NCBI RefSeq assembly: GCF_000585215.1
Contig: NZ_AONC01000027.1
Span: 17,610 to 81,609 of the forward strand
DNA length: 64,000 nucleotides
Reading direction: 5' to 3'
Source of the DNA: Imhoffiella purpurea
Lineage (GTDB): Bacteria; Pseudomonadota; Gammaproteobacteria; Chromatiales; Chromatiaceae
The notes beneath the pieces were generated by a model that saw only the letters and a list, made by a program, of their open reading frames with translations, did no database searches and was not told the origin of the DNA. The position numbers were made by a program, and so were the translations under genes. Position 1 is the first letter of the stretch, and each line of letters opens with the position of its first letter. Below, in pieces: positions 1 to 8,872 of the stretch.

Positions 1-483
1 ACCCTGTCGCTGTCCGCCTTCACGGGCGTCCGAAATTCCACGTCCAGATATGGGACCTGGCTCGGTGTGATCGAGACCGACAGCAGCGGGCCCTTGTTCG
101 AGGTCGAGTTGAAGAAGAGGTTCGAGGTCGGGAGTCTGAGTCTCTCGGCCCAGCGCTCGATGCTGCCGAGCGGCGATGGCCAGTTGCTGGACACGACCTC
201 CTTGTCCCTGTCCTACGACTATCCGCTCGGTCCCAGATGGACCCTGGGTCTGAATGCCGATGCCTATCGGAACCGAAACTCGGACGATGATTCCTCGAGT
301 TCGGATCGCGATTATTTCTCCATCTCGCCGAGACTGGGTCTCAAGCTGACGGAAGAGTTGAATCTCGCGCTCAGCTATCGTTACCGATTGCAGAAATACG
401 ACTTCCGCGATGAGGAAGCGGTGTCCAATTCGATCTATCTAAATCTGACCTATGTCTTTCCCCGGCAACTGATCGGGAAGTAG
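1..483 (+). CDS. Outer-membrane beta-barrel protein, C-terminal part (cut by window start)
   Basis: The frame is open from base 1 through a TAG at 481-483, so the gene begins upstream of the window; the GTG at 67 is internal. The 160 visible residues are alternating polar/hydrophobic strands with frequent Tyr, Leu and Ser (for example LNLALSYRYRL and LNLTYVF), as in transmembrane beta-strands of an outer-membrane barrel. No specific family can be named. An ExeA-like ATPase gene lies convergent and overlaps its last 45 bases. In PEP-CTERM/exosortase loci an ATPase of that type sits near a beta-barrel protein, so an exopolysaccharide-export context is possible but unproven here. Confidence 0.6.
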   Translation, partial: TLSLSAFTGVRNSTSRYGTWLGVIETDSSGPLFEVELKKRFEVGSLSLSAQRSMLPSGDGQLLDTTSLSLSYDYPLGPRWTLGLNADAYRNRNSDDDSSSSDRDYFSISPRLGLKLTEELNLALSYRYRLQKYDFRDEEAVSNSIYLNLTYVFPRQLIGK

Positions 484-2622
484 CGAACCTTCCCGGTCTG
501 ATTCGGGAGCAATGGGCCGTGGATCAGGCGCCTTCTCGATCAGATCGATCTCGATCCTGCGATTGACCCAGGGTCCGCGCGTCCTCTCCTGTCCGGGATC
601 GACCAGAAGCTGGTCCTCGCCCTTCCCGGCGTGCCGCACCCGATCCGGGTCGAGTCCGGCGGCGATCAGAACGTCCGCGACCTTGGCGGCGCGCAGCTCG
701 GACAGCGACTGATTGATCGTACGGCTTCCCAGGCTGTCGGTATGAGCCGTCACCAGGACCTCCAGGTCATTCCGGTCCTTGGCGAGCGCGGCGAAATCCC
801 GCAGCAGGGATTTCGCTCGCTCGTCGAGTTCCGCGCTGCCGGATCCGAACTGGATGCGGTCGGCGAAATTGGATCGAATGCGGTCGGGTGCGAGGGTCTC
901 CACGTTCAATCCCATGGCGGAGATCGCCTCGGCGATCTCGCTCATGCCGTCTTGATGCGGTTCAGGTTCCGGCTCAGGCTCAGGCTCTGCGACTGCGGTT
1001 CGGACGTCGGATAGCGGCCGGGACGCGGCCGCTTCGGTCGTCTCCTGAATCGATGAAGCCGCTTCCGTCGAGCGTTCGGCAGGGAGCTGCGGCGCTGGTG
1101 GCCGGGATGGCTCCTCGTTCGTGGTTACGCGGATCGCCTCCGGCTGCTCGGATCGATTCCGCGACGGATTTTCCGCAAGCGGTGCCTGGGCAGGGTCGGG
1201 GCGAGCCGGCTCCTCCCTCTGGACCGGTGGCGATGGGGGCTTGGTCGTATCGCCAGGTCCCTCTGATTCGATTGCGGACGAATCCAGATGCTGTGGGGGC
1301 GGCTCCTGGTATCCCCTCAGCGCGGACCAGAGGACGAGTGCGAATCCCAGGCAGAGACCGGCGGTGATGGCGACGAGTTCCTTGGTCCGTTTGCGCTTCG
1401 GGAGGTGGCCGTATCGGATCAGCTCATCGCGCGTGGAGGCGGACTCCTGCGTGAGATCCATGGGGGGGATCGCGGCCTCGTCTGCGCGGTTCGCGACGCT
1501 ATGAAAGGAGCGTTCCGGCTTGGCGTTGATGTCGGCGAATCCGCTTGCATCGGGTCGTCTGGGCGGTTGGGGTTCCTCGCTTCGAGGTGGTTCGATCCGG
1601 GGCGAGTCGGCCGCGCTCGGGTCTCGGTGCCTGTCGATCCTTGGGGCCGGCGCTTGGCGCTCGCCTTCAGGTTCCTGGTCCGCTGTCGGATCCGGCTCGT
1701 TGGCCTTCTGGTCCTGTGGGCCGGCCGTCTCTGCGGCGATGACCCCGACGGATCGGATGAATTCCTGGATGGCCTCTTCGGTCAGTGGGACGCGATCCTC
1801 GGCATCGACGGCGAACAGGAGGTTGGATGCGTCCGACTTGATCAGATTGTCGATGGCCTGGCCGGTGACGAGATGCTCGCCGGCGCCGTATGAGAAGACG
1901 AGGGCGGTCTCGCAGATCAGATTGATGATGCGCGGGATGCCCTTGCTGTAATGAAAGGCCGCGTGACAGGCATCCGCCGTGAAGATCTCCTTGCTGCCGC
2001 CGGCGGTCTCGAGACGGTGCCTGATGTAGCGGTAGGTCTCCTCGGACGTGAGCCGGCCGAGATGATAGGATGCCGAGACGCGCTGAACGAACTGCTCCAG
2101 CTCGGGGCGTCTCAGTTGCTGTCTGAGCTGTGGCTGCCCCAGGAGCAGCAGCTGAAGCACCAGATCCTTGTCGGCGTTGATGTTGGATAGAAGGCGGATC
2201 TCCTCGAGTCGTTCCAGACCCAGATTCTGCGCCTCGTCGATGATGAGCAGCGTCTTCTTCCCTTTGGCGTACTGGCTCAGAAGGAAATCGACGAACGCCT
2301 GATGCTGCTCGAGCTTGCTTCCGGGCGGGACGTTCAGCTCGAAGGCGGCGCAGACCCAGTCCATGATCTGGCCGAGAGATTCGTGCGTATTGGAGATGAG
2401 GCCGATGGTCAGATCGTCCTCGAGTCTGTGGAGCAGATAGCGCATCAGGGTCGTCTTGCCGGATCCGACCTCGCCAGTCAGAACGGTGAATCCGGACTGG
2501 CTGTAGAGACCGTATTCGACGAGCGTCAGGGCCTCTCGATGGATCTTGCTGAGGTAGAAAAAGCTTGGGTCCGGAAGGAGCGAGAAGGGCTTTTCGTTGA
2601 GTCCGAAGAAGGATTCGTACAT
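439..2622 (-). CDS. ExeA/GspA-like AAA ATPase with C-terminal OmpA domain
   Basis: 727-residue protein. Residues 1-270 are an ExeA-type AAA ATPase of the kind found in PEP-CTERM loci and type II secretion: it starts MYESFFGLNEKPFSLLPDP, with Walker A GEVGSGKTT at 50-58 and Walker B LLIIDEAQ near 125. One membrane segment follows at 417-436, then a Pro/Glu-rich linker containing an EPEPEPEPEP run, then an OmpA-like peptidoglycan-binding domain (about 583-697; TAHTDSLGSRTINQSLSELRA, NRRIEI). The cytoplasmic ATPase is thus tethered through the membrane to the cell wall, as GspA and GspB do as a pair. An upstream in-frame ATG adds 49 non-conserved residues; I chose 2622 because family members begin with this MYE motif. 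Confidence 0.85.
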   Translation of the reverse strand: MYESFFGLNEKPFSLLPDPSFFYLSKIHREALTLVEYGLYSQSGFTVLTGEVGSGKTTLMRYLLHRLEDDLTIGLISNTHESLGQIMDWVCAAFELNVPPGSKLEQHQAFVDFLLSQYAKGKKTLLIIDEAQNLGLERLEEIRLLSNINADKDLVLQLLLLGQPQLRQQLRRPELEQFVQRVSASYHLGRLTSEETYRYIRHRLETAGGSKEIFTADACHAAFHYSKGIPRIINLICETALVFSYGAGEHLVTGQAIDNLIKSDASNLLFAVDAEDRVPLTEEAIQEFIRSVGVIAAETAGPQDQKANEPDPTADQEPEGERQAPAPRIDRHRDPSAADSPRIEPPRSEEPQPPRRPDASGFADINAKPERSFHSVANRADEAAIPPMDLTQESASTRDELIRYGHLPKRKRTKELVAITAGLCLGFALVLWSALRGYQEPPPQHLDSSAIESEGPGDTTKPPSPPVQREEPARPDPAQAPLAENPSRNRSEQPEAIRVTTNEEPSRPPAPQLPAERSTEAASSIQETTEAAASRPLSDVRTAVAEPEPEPEPEPHQDGMSEIAEAISAMGLNVETLAPDRIRSNFADRIQFGSGSAELDERAKSLLRDFAALAKDRNDLEVLVTAHTDSLGSRTINQSLSELRAAKVADVLIAAGLDPDRVRHAGKGEDQLLVDPGQERTRGPWVNRRIEIDLIEKAPDPRPIAPESDREGSLLPDQLPGKDIGQI

Positions 2623-2783
2623 CTTCCGTTTCCCAGGCGATGATGGGCGTCCATCGTAGAGTTGGTGATGCGAGGTGGCGTCCAGCAGGCGTGCGCGGCA
2701 GTGTATCAAACTCCCTTGACTCGGTTGAGCCTCTTTGTCCTCGCCGGGCGTTTCGGGATCGTGAGTCACATGCAGGGGGCGAG

Positions 2784-3857
2784 ATGAAATCAGGCTTCAT
2801 CCACTCTATACCAGTCTTATCTCCGCTGATTCCGGCGGATGACCATGCTCGCCGCAGAAGGCGTCGGTCGTTCAGGGCCGCTGGTGTGCTGAGAGTGGTC
2901 CTTTCGGTCTCCGTGATCGCGCACATATCTCTCTGTCGGGCGGCGGACGTCGAGACCCCTGGCGCGCCGCTCGAGCCCTCTCCGGAGGCGCGGGCCGTAT
3001 CCGGCAAGACGTCTCCCGAACCCCTGGAGTCGATTCGGGTGGAGGATGCCGCCGCGTCTGCCGCTCGCCCTCTGCCCGAGCCGCCGCAGGGACCGGTACC
3101 CTCTCGAACCGCCATTCGGTCGGCCATCGATCGCTATGCCGTTCTGTTTCGGCTGGATCGCAACTTGCTGCATGCGATCGTGAGCGTCGAATCCGCCTAC
3201 GATCCGCTCGCGGTTTCGTCGAAGGGTGCGGTCGGATTGATGCAGCTGATGCCGGAGACCGCGGCCGATTACGGCGTGACCTCGGTGGACCGTCTGTTCG
3301 ATGTGCACACCAATCTGGAGGCCGGCGCTCGCCATCTGAAACGTCTGATCGAGAAATACGGCAGCATCGGCAAGGCGGTGATGGCCTATAACGCGGGAGA
3401 GGGAGCCGTCGAACGGAGCGAGGGTGTCCTCGACTATCCCGAAACCCAGCTCTATACCTATCAGGTGTTGAGCCGATTTCTGCGGATGAAGGGAATTCCG
3501 CTCTATTCCGAGCGTGCGGAGCAGGTTCTGGGGATGAGGATGATGCCGGTCGCGGCCACCGCCGGAGTGGCCGGAATCGGTGGCGCCGCTCGGTCTCCGG
3601 TCTCCTTTGCGCCGGCTGCGACGAGCGCGGCCTGGCCCGAGGATGCACCCTGGAGCGAGCCTGCTCGCGAGGCGGCGCGCAAGGACATGCCAACGCGCCT
3701 GAAGAGTCGTCTGAGCGCTCCGGGCAACTCGCTGCTCGGCAGTCATCTCCAGGAACTCGCCGAACGCCGCAAGCGTTTCTCCCGTCAGGCCGAACAGCGC
3801 TCCAAGGCGCAGAACCCTCGGACACAGACGTTCGCTGATCCCGACCGCGCGCGGTGA
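2784..3857 (+). CDS. Lytic transglycosylase (SLT domain), exported
   Basis: 357 residues. A basic n-region (RRRRRR at 24-29) and hydrophobic stretch form a signal peptide, with likely cleavage after CRA near 53. The Slt/MltE-type domain spans about 112-235: catalytic Glu136 in VSVESAYDP, then GAVGLMQLMPETA and MAYNAGEGAV, which are the family hallmarks. It should cleave peptidoglycan glycan strands to 1,6-anhydromuropeptides in the periplasm. The C-terminal 110 residues are low complexity. Start at 2784 was chosen for the purine-rich GCAGGGGGCGAG before the ATG; an in-frame ATG at 2640 lacks support. It is divergent from the ExeA-OmpA gene, so the two may share a cell-wall context. Confidence 0.88.
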   Translation: MKSGFIHSIPVLSPLIPADDHARRRRRRSFRAAGVLRVVLSVSVIAHISLCRAADVETPGAPLEPSPEARAVSGKTSPEPLESIRVEDAAASAARPLPEPPQGPVPSRTAIRSAIDRYAVLFRLDRNLLHAIVSVESAYDPLAVSSKGAVGLMQLMPETAADYGVTSVDRLFDVHTNLEAGARHLKRLIEKYGSIGKAVMAYNAGEGAVERSEGVLDYPETQLYTYQVLSRFLRMKGIPLYSERAEQVLGMRMMPVAATAGVAGIGGAARSPVSFAPAATSAAWPEDAPWSEPAREAARKDMPTRLKSRLSAPGNSLLGSHLQELAERRKRFSRQAEQRSKAQNPRTQTFADPDRAR

Positions 3858-3878
3858 GCCCGGGGTCTCTCGGCGCCG

Positions 3879-5960
3879 TCAGGCTTGAACCTCCAGGCTC
3901 GGAGAGGGGCGCTGCAGGAAGTTGCCTTGGACATAGTCCACGCCGGCCGTCCAGAGCACCGTCAAGGCACGCGCATCCTCGACCCCGGTGACGATGCTCT
4001 TGACGTTGAATTCCTTGGCCAGGGTCGCGAGTTGCAGCAGGCGCTGCTGCTTCTGGGCATCGTCGGCCAGACTCTGGGCGAAGCTGGGTTTCAGCAGCAC
4101 GTAATCGAGAGACAGTCCCTGCAGGATCAGCTCCGGGCGCTCGCTGACGCCGAATCGGTTGATGGCGACCCGGCACTTGATCTTCTTGAGGGTATCGACC
4201 AGCTTGCCGATGCTGGCCAGGTTCCCGACCACCAGCTCTTCCTGGAACTGGAAGGTCAGCCAGTTGCCCCTGACGTCGAATTCGCGCAGACAGTCGCAGA
4301 TCCAGAGAACGATGCTCGGATTCCTGAAGGTGTCTTCCGAGAGGTTGAGGAAGAGACTGAGATTGTGTCCCGCCTTGCGCTGCTCGCCGATGGTCCGTAT
4401 CGCCGAGCGGATCGCCCATTTGTCCACCTCCTCGATCAGTCCGCCACGGATGGCGGGGCCGATGAAGTCCTTGGCCTCGAGCAGGTTCTCCTCCTCGTCG
4501 AGCAGGCGGATCAGGACGCTGTAGTTCTCCTGGCTGTCGCCCATCAGGCTGATGATGGGCTGATAGACCAGCTTGAGCTGGTCGTTGCGCAGGGCATACT
4601 CGATCTTGCGCGCGATGGTGACGTCGCCGTCCTCGTCCTCCTGCTTGACGCGGGCGGCCAGCGAGGTGGGCGGCTGCTGCCCCGGGACATGATCGCGATC
4701 GGTGAAGTCGTGTCCGATGCAGAGACGATGCGCGGCGTTGACGATGTCCTCGGCGGCGGCCGCCCGGTCGCTCACCAGGAAGTAGCCGATCTCGCAATCC
4801 GCGGTGGCGTCCCCGTTCTGACGGCGCTGGTTGGGCAGACGCGCGTTCGAGGTGATCTTCTCGGCCAATGCCTTGGCCTCGAACTCGCCCAGCCCGTCGA
4901 CGAGGAGACCGAAGCCATCGTCGCCGAGCCGCGCGAGGAAGCCCTTGTCCGCGACCAGGGCGTCGAGCGTTTTGGCGAATTCCTCGAAGAGTTCCAGTGC
5001 ATGGGTCAGTCCCAGGTCGCGCAGCAGATCGACGCTCTTCTTGATGCGGATATAGAAAATGGCGAACGGGCGCTCGACGTTGCGGTCCTGGCCGATGTGG
5101 GTCTCGATCTCGGCGAGGAAGCTGATGAGACCGAGCTCGTTTCCGGTGGCGTGAGCGGCATTGGATCCGGTCTGCGCAATCGGTTGCGGGACGTTTGCCT
5201 TCAGGATCAGACGCAGGCATGGCTCGTCTTCGTACTCCGCCGGGGCGGCGAGCAGGTGGGCCTCGAACAGGCTCCCGTCCGTTCGCTTGCATGTCAGATC
5301 CAACTCGGCGGGGGACGTCGAGGAGGCGTCGCTCGGGCGCAGGATGTCGCGAACCCGTTTCTGCGAGCCGGCATCGATGAGATCGAGGAAGGGCGTCGCC
5401 AGCACCTCTTCCTGGGACTCGAAGCCGAAGAGGCGCGGATAGGCCGGGTTGGTTTCGATGTGGAGACCGTCCTGGATGAAGGCGACGCCGGCGCTGGTGA
5501 CCTCGATGATCTCGAGCGATCGCTGCTCGCAGTCCTTCAATCGGTCGTTGAGAGCCTGCGCCTCCCGGCGTTTGACGAGATCGGAGAATTCGCGCCGGAC
5601 TGCGAGCTTGAGGCGCTCGCTGTCGCCCCGTTCGACGAGATCGCGGGCCCCGCTGCGACGGGCCTTGGCCGTGAGACCGGCGTGGTTCTCGCCGTCGGTG
5701 ACCAGGATGAGGGGGATGTCCGCAGTCGATTTGCGGTAGGCCGTGAGCACCTCGTCCAGATTCAGGTCGCGTTCGTCGCTGAAGCAAATGATGATGTCGC
5801 AGCCACGCTGCGTGATCGTTTCGCCGAGCCGCTCGGCGTTCGGGATGCTGACGCTCTTGGACGCCAATCCGTCTTCGCGCAGGGTGGCGACGAGCCTCTC
5901 GGCTTCGCTGGATTGCGTCGTGATCAGGAGCAGGGTTGCTGTTTTGCTGTGCACTGGCAT
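3879..5960 (-). CDS. fimX: FimX-like degenerate GGDEF/EAL c-di-GMP receptor
   Basis: 693 residues, nearly the length of Pseudomonas FimX, with the same order: a REC-like domain (1-125), PAS (about 150-260), degenerate GGDEF (about 280-420) and degenerate EAL (about 440-690). The GGDEF signature is GDDGF. In the EAL domain the EAL motif is SVL (YSVLIRL) and the catalytic DDFG loop reads NRFG, so diguanylate cyclase and phosphodiesterase activity should both be lost; the fold and GNFLQRP end remain. FimX proteins bind c-di-GMP and act with PilZ and PilB in type IV pilus assembly, and a PilZ-type gene lies at 35290. The start at 5960 matches family length; 6110 would add 50 unrelated residues. 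It lies downstream of epmB on the same strand. Confidence 0.75.
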   Translation of the reverse strand: MPVHSKTATLLLITTQSSEAERLVATLREDGLASKSVSIPNAERLGETITQRGCDIIICFSDERDLNLDEVLTAYRKSTADIPLILVTDGENHAGLTAKARRSGARDLVERGDSERLKLAVRREFSDLVKRREAQALNDRLKDCEQRSLEIIEVTSAGVAFIQDGLHIETNPAYPRLFGFESQEEVLATPFLDLIDAGSQKRVRDILRPSDASSTSPAELDLTCKRTDGSLFEAHLLAAPAEYEDEPCLRLILKANVPQPIAQTGSNAAHATGNELGLISFLAEIETHIGQDRNVERPFAIFYIRIKKSVDLLRDLGLTHALELFEEFAKTLDALVADKGFLARLGDDGFGLLVDGLGEFEAKALAEKITSNARLPNQRRQNGDATADCEIGYFLVSDRAAAAEDIVNAAHRLCIGHDFTDRDHVPGQQPPTSLAARVKQEDEDGDVTIARKIEYALRNDQLKLVYQPIISLMGDSQENYSVLIRLLDEEENLLEAKDFIGPAIRGGLIEEVDKWAIRSAIRTIGEQRKAGHNLSLFLNLSEDTFRNPSIVLWICDCLREFDVRGNWLTFQFQEELVVGNLASIGKLVDTLKKIKCRVAINRFGVSERPELILQGLSLDYVLLKPSFAQSLADDAQKQQRLLQLATLAKEFNVKSIVTGVEDARALTVLWTAGVDYVQGNFLQRPSPSLEVQA

Positions 5961-6091
5961 GCTGGATTTTGGGCGAGACGACTGGAAGTCTTGAGTCGCA
6001 TTATCCGCGTTAGGATGCGACGAGTGAATGCGAAAGGCAATGCGTTTGCGCGTTTCCCGAGCCGGTGCGAATCGTAGGTTGGAGTCCTCTG

Positions 6092-7114
6092 CTACGGCTC
6101 CCCGTTGCAATCGATGGGCGTCTTGGAGTCCCCGCCGGGGATTTCTCGAACGAGACGCGGCACCAGATATCCTGGTATCCGAGCCCTTAGTCCGTTCAGG
6201 ATCCGGCGGGCATCTCCATCGCTCACGCCGAAATGCGCCGCACCCTGCACGCGATCCAGCTGATGGATGTAATAGGGTAGGACATTCTGCTCGAAGAGTC
6301 GCTCGCTGAGATTCTGCAAGACCTCCGGATCGTCGTTGACTCCCTTCAGGAGCACGCTCTGATTCAGCAGCGTGACGTCCTCGCGATGCAGGCGCTGCAA
6401 TGCCCCGCAGGTCTCTGTCCCCAGTTCGCGCGGATGGTTGGCATGGATCACCAGCACGGGCCGCATTCGCATCGAGGTTAGTATCCGCACCAGTCGCTCC
6501 TCGATCCGCTCCGGCAGCACGACCGGAAGGCGTGTATGAATGCGCAGCCGTTGCAGGTGTGGAATGGCGTCCAGTTGCCTCACGAGCCGCTCGAGCCGGC
6601 GATCGTCGAGCATGAGTGGATCGCCTCCGCTGAGAATCGCCTCGGTGAGCGAGGGATCGGCACGGATTCTCGCGATGGCGGCCTCATGACGGGATTCCCG
6701 TCCCGCGAGGGATGAATATGGGTAATGGCGCCTGAAACAATAGCGGCAATGGACGGCGCAAGCCCCGGTCGCCATCAGCAGCGCGCGTCCGGCATATTTC
6801 TGCAGCAGTCCGTCGCCCAGGTTTGCGGCACCGTCTCCCACCGGGTCCGTCACGAAGCCATCGACCGCGTCGTGCTCGGCCCGGCGCGGCAGGACCTGAT
6901 GCAGCAGCGGGTCGTTGGGGTCGCCGTGTCGCATGAGTGCGGCGAAGCCACGAGGGACCAGGAGTCTGAATCGGTTCGGTTCGGGATCCAGCTCGGGGAT
7001 GTCCTCGGGGCTCAGGCCGAGACTGTCCAGGAGTGCCCGAACATCGGTGAATGAAGCCGCGAGCGCGGACTGCCAGGGCGAGTTCTGACAAGTCTCCAAG
7101 GTTTGGGATAACAT
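6092..7114 (-). CDS. epmB: EF-P (R)-beta-lysine modification: lysine 2,3-aminomutase EpmB
   Basis: 340 residues. A radical-SAM lysine 2,3-aminomutase family member with the [4Fe-4S] motif Cys119-x3-Cys123-x2-Cys126 ([15 protein letters not shown]), followed by LSGGDPLML. EpmB makes (R)-beta-lysine, which EpmA attaches to elongation factor P. It is divergent from efp with 34 bases between starts, the arrangement also known in enterobacteria, so the efp promoter must lie at least partly inside this gene. An in-frame ATG at 7150 would overlap the efp start; 7114 ([10 protein letters not shown]) is preferred. fimX follows after 131 bases on the same strand. Confidence 0.92.
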   Translation of the reverse strand: MLSQTLETCQNSPWQSALAASFTDVRALLDSLGLSPEDIPELDPEPNRFRLLVPRGFAALMRHGDPNDPLLHQVLPRRAEHDAVDGFVTDPVGDGAANLGDGLLQKYAGRALLMATGACAVHCRYCFRRHYPYSSLAGRESRHEAAIARIRADPSLTEAILSGGDPLMLDDRRLERLVRQLDAIPHLQRLRIHTRLPVVLPERIEERLVRILTSMRMRPVLVIHANHPRELGTETCGALQRLHREDVTLLNQSVLLKGVNDDPEVLQNLSERLFEQNVLPYYIHQLDRVQGAAHFGVSDGDARRILNGLRARIPGYLVPRLVREIPGGDSKTPIDCNGEP

Positions 7115-7148
7115 TGCTCGGTTTAGCTTCACAGACAATGAGGATGAC

Positions 7149-7721
7149 ATGGCTACCTATAGCACCAATGAATTCAAGGGCGGACTCAAGATCATGCTGG
7201 ACGGGGATCCGTACACCATCGTCGAGAACGAGTTCGTCAAGCCCGGCAAGGGCCAGGCCTTCAACCGGGTGCGCGTGCGCAATCTCAAGAGCGGACGCGT
7301 GGTCGAGAAGACCTTCAAATCGGGAGATACCGTCGAGGCGGCGGACGTCCATGATACGGACATGCAGTATCTCTACAACGACGGCGAAGAATGGCACTTC
7401 ATGCACCAGGAGACCTTCGAGCAGATGATCGCCAACGCGCCCGCCGTCGGCGAGGCCGCCAAGTGGATCAAGGAGAACGACGTCTGCAAGGTGACGCTCT
7501 GGAACGGTTCGCCCCTGTCGGTCGAGCCGCCGAACTTCGTGGTGCTCGAGATCACCGAGACGGATCCGGGCCTCAAGGGCGACACCTCGGGCGGCGGCGG
7601 CAAGCCGGCGACCCTGGAGACCGGCGCCGTGGTTCGCGTACCGCTCTTCGTCCAGACCGGCGAACTCATCAAGGTCGACACCCGCACCGGCGAATACGTG
7701 TCGCGCGCCAAGGAAGCATGA
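7149..7721 (+). CDS. efp: Translation elongation factor P
   Basis: 190 residues, full length. The protein opens [20 protein letters not shown] and carries the modified lysine at Lys34 in KPGKGQAF, the residue that EpmA lysylates. EF-P binds between the ribosomal P and E sites and relieves stalling at polyproline motifs. The C-terminal OB domains are intact ([18 protein letters not shown]). The stop codon overlaps the start of epmA (ATGA), and epmB is divergent immediately upstream, so modifier and target genes are all together. The third enzyme of the E. coli pathway, the hydroxylase EpmC, is not in this window. Confidence 0.97.
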   Translation: MATYSTNEFKGGLKIMLDGDPYTIVENEFVKPGKGQAFNRVRVRNLKSGRVVEKTFKSGDTVEAADVHDTDMQYLYNDGEEWHFMHQETFEQMIANAPAVGEAAKWIKENDVCKVTLWNGSPLSVEPPNFVVLEITETDPGLKGDTSGGGGKPATLETGAVVRVPLFVQTGELIKVDTRTGEYVSRAKEA

Positions 7722-8767
7722 GGCGCGTCTCCAGCGGGGGCGTTCGTCCGACACCGATTTCCGATCCTCCCAGCCGGTCGCGCGATCTGGCATCCCTGGT
7801 AGAGGATTGGCGGCCGGCCGCATCGCTGGAGAGGATCCGGGCCCGGGCCGATCTGCTCGGCCGGGTCCGCGACTTCTTCGCGGCCGCGGGCGTGATGGAG
7901 GTGGAGACGCCGATCCTCTCCCGGGCCGCGGTTACGGACCCGGCGCTCGCCAGTCTGAGGACCTCGATCGAGGGGCCCGGCGGCGGGCGCCATCTCTATC
8001 TGCACACCTCGCCCGAGTTTCCGATGAAGCGGCTCGTCGCCGCGGGTTCCGGACCCATCTATCAGATCTGCAAGGTCTTTCGGGGCGGCGAGCGCGGACG
8101 GCGTCACCATCCCGAGTTCAGTCTGCTGGAATGGTACCGGCCAGGTTGGGACCATTGGCGTCTCATGGACGAGGTCGCGGATCTGGTGCGGACGATCCTG
8201 CAGCGTCCCCATATGTCCGAGGAGCGGATCGGCTACCGCGAGCTCTTCATGCGCGAGCTGGATCTGGATCCCTGGTGCGCGGATACCGAGACGCTGCGCC
8301 GAGCGGCGCTCGACGTCGGGCTGGCGGATGCCGGGCATCTGGATCTCGATCGGGACGGCTGGCTGGATCTGCTGCTCACCCATCGGCTCGAATCCGGGCT
8401 GGGACGTGGCGGCATGACCTTTCTCCACGACTATCCGCCCTCGCAGGCCGCGCTGGCGCGCATCCGTCCGGGAGAGCATCCGGCCGGGGAGCGTTTCGAG
8501 CTCTATATCGAGGGCATCGAACTGGCCAATGGCTTCCATGAACTGACCGATGCCGAGGAACAGCGACGGCGATTCATGGCGGATCTCGAGGTGCGGCGTG
8601 AACTGGGATTGCCGGAGCCGCCGATCGACGACGCCTTTCTGGCCGCGCTGGCCTCCGGTATGCCGGATTGTGCCGGCGTGGCGCTGGGTCTGGACCGGCT
8701 GCTGATGATCGCGGTCGGGGGGGATCACATCGACCAGGTTCTGACCTTTCCCGTGGAGCGTGCCTGA
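7718..8767 (+). CDS. epmA: EF-P--(R)-beta-lysine ligase EpmA (GenX/PoxA)
   Basis: 349 residues. A class II lysyl-tRNA synthetase paralogue lacking the N-terminal anticodon-binding domain, as all EpmA proteins do. Motif 2 is seen in [22 protein letters not shown] and motif 3 in [18 protein letters not shown]. It activates (R)-beta-lysine and attaches it to EF-P Lys34. The ATG at 7718 overlaps the efp stop (ATGA) and is preceded by AAGGA, so translation should be coupled. The N-terminus is about 20 residues longer than E. coli EpmA. Confidence 0.95.
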   Translation: MRRVSSGGVRPTPISDPPSRSRDLASLVEDWRPAASLERIRARADLLGRVRDFFAAAGVMEVETPILSRAAVTDPALASLRTSIEGPGGGRHLYLHTSPEFPMKRLVAAGSGPIYQICKVFRGGERGRRHHPEFSLLEWYRPGWDHWRLMDEVADLVRTILQRPHMSEERIGYRELFMRELDLDPWCADTETLRRAALDVGLADAGHLDLDRDGWLDLLLTHRLESGLGRGGMTFLHDYPPSQAALARIRPGEHPAGERFELYIEGIELANGFHELTDAEEQRRRFMADLEVRRELGLPEPPIDDAFLAALASGMPDCAGVALGLDRLLMIAVGGDHIDQVLTFPVERA

Positions 8768-8803
8768 GTTCGGAGGCCGTGAATAGGACTCTGCATGCTT
8801 GAT

Positions 8804-8841
8804 GACGGCATCCATGCCGTCGACCCCCGCGTTACGCGGGG
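8804..8841. repeat. Two adjacent perfect hairpins at a convergent gene junction
   Basis: Between epmA (+) and the DUF4139 gene (-) lie two perfect stem-loops: GACGGCAT/ATGCCGTC (8804-8821, 2-base loop) and CCCCGCG/CGCGGGG (8825-8841, 3-base loop). No T-run follows on either strand. They may act as a bidirectional transcript end or mRNA-stabilising element. The second hairpin and flank resemble a single type I-E CRISPR repeat, but there is no second copy nearby. Confidence 0.6.
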
Positions 8842-8872
8842 AGCTGAAGCCAGGGGATGTACGCGTCCCTGA

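Noticed and set aside
2872..5787. 971-codon minus-strand frame
   Set aside because: An Arg/Pro-rich shadow of fimX and of the transglycosylase gene in another frame.
3885..6077. Very long plus-strand frame opposite fimX (730 codons)
   Set aside because: A shadow of the minus-strand gene produced by high GC; the translation has no domain or motif, while the minus strand has a full FimX architecture.
8804..8841. CRISPR array
   Set aside because: Only one repeat-like unit; no spacers, no second copy and no cas genes in the window.
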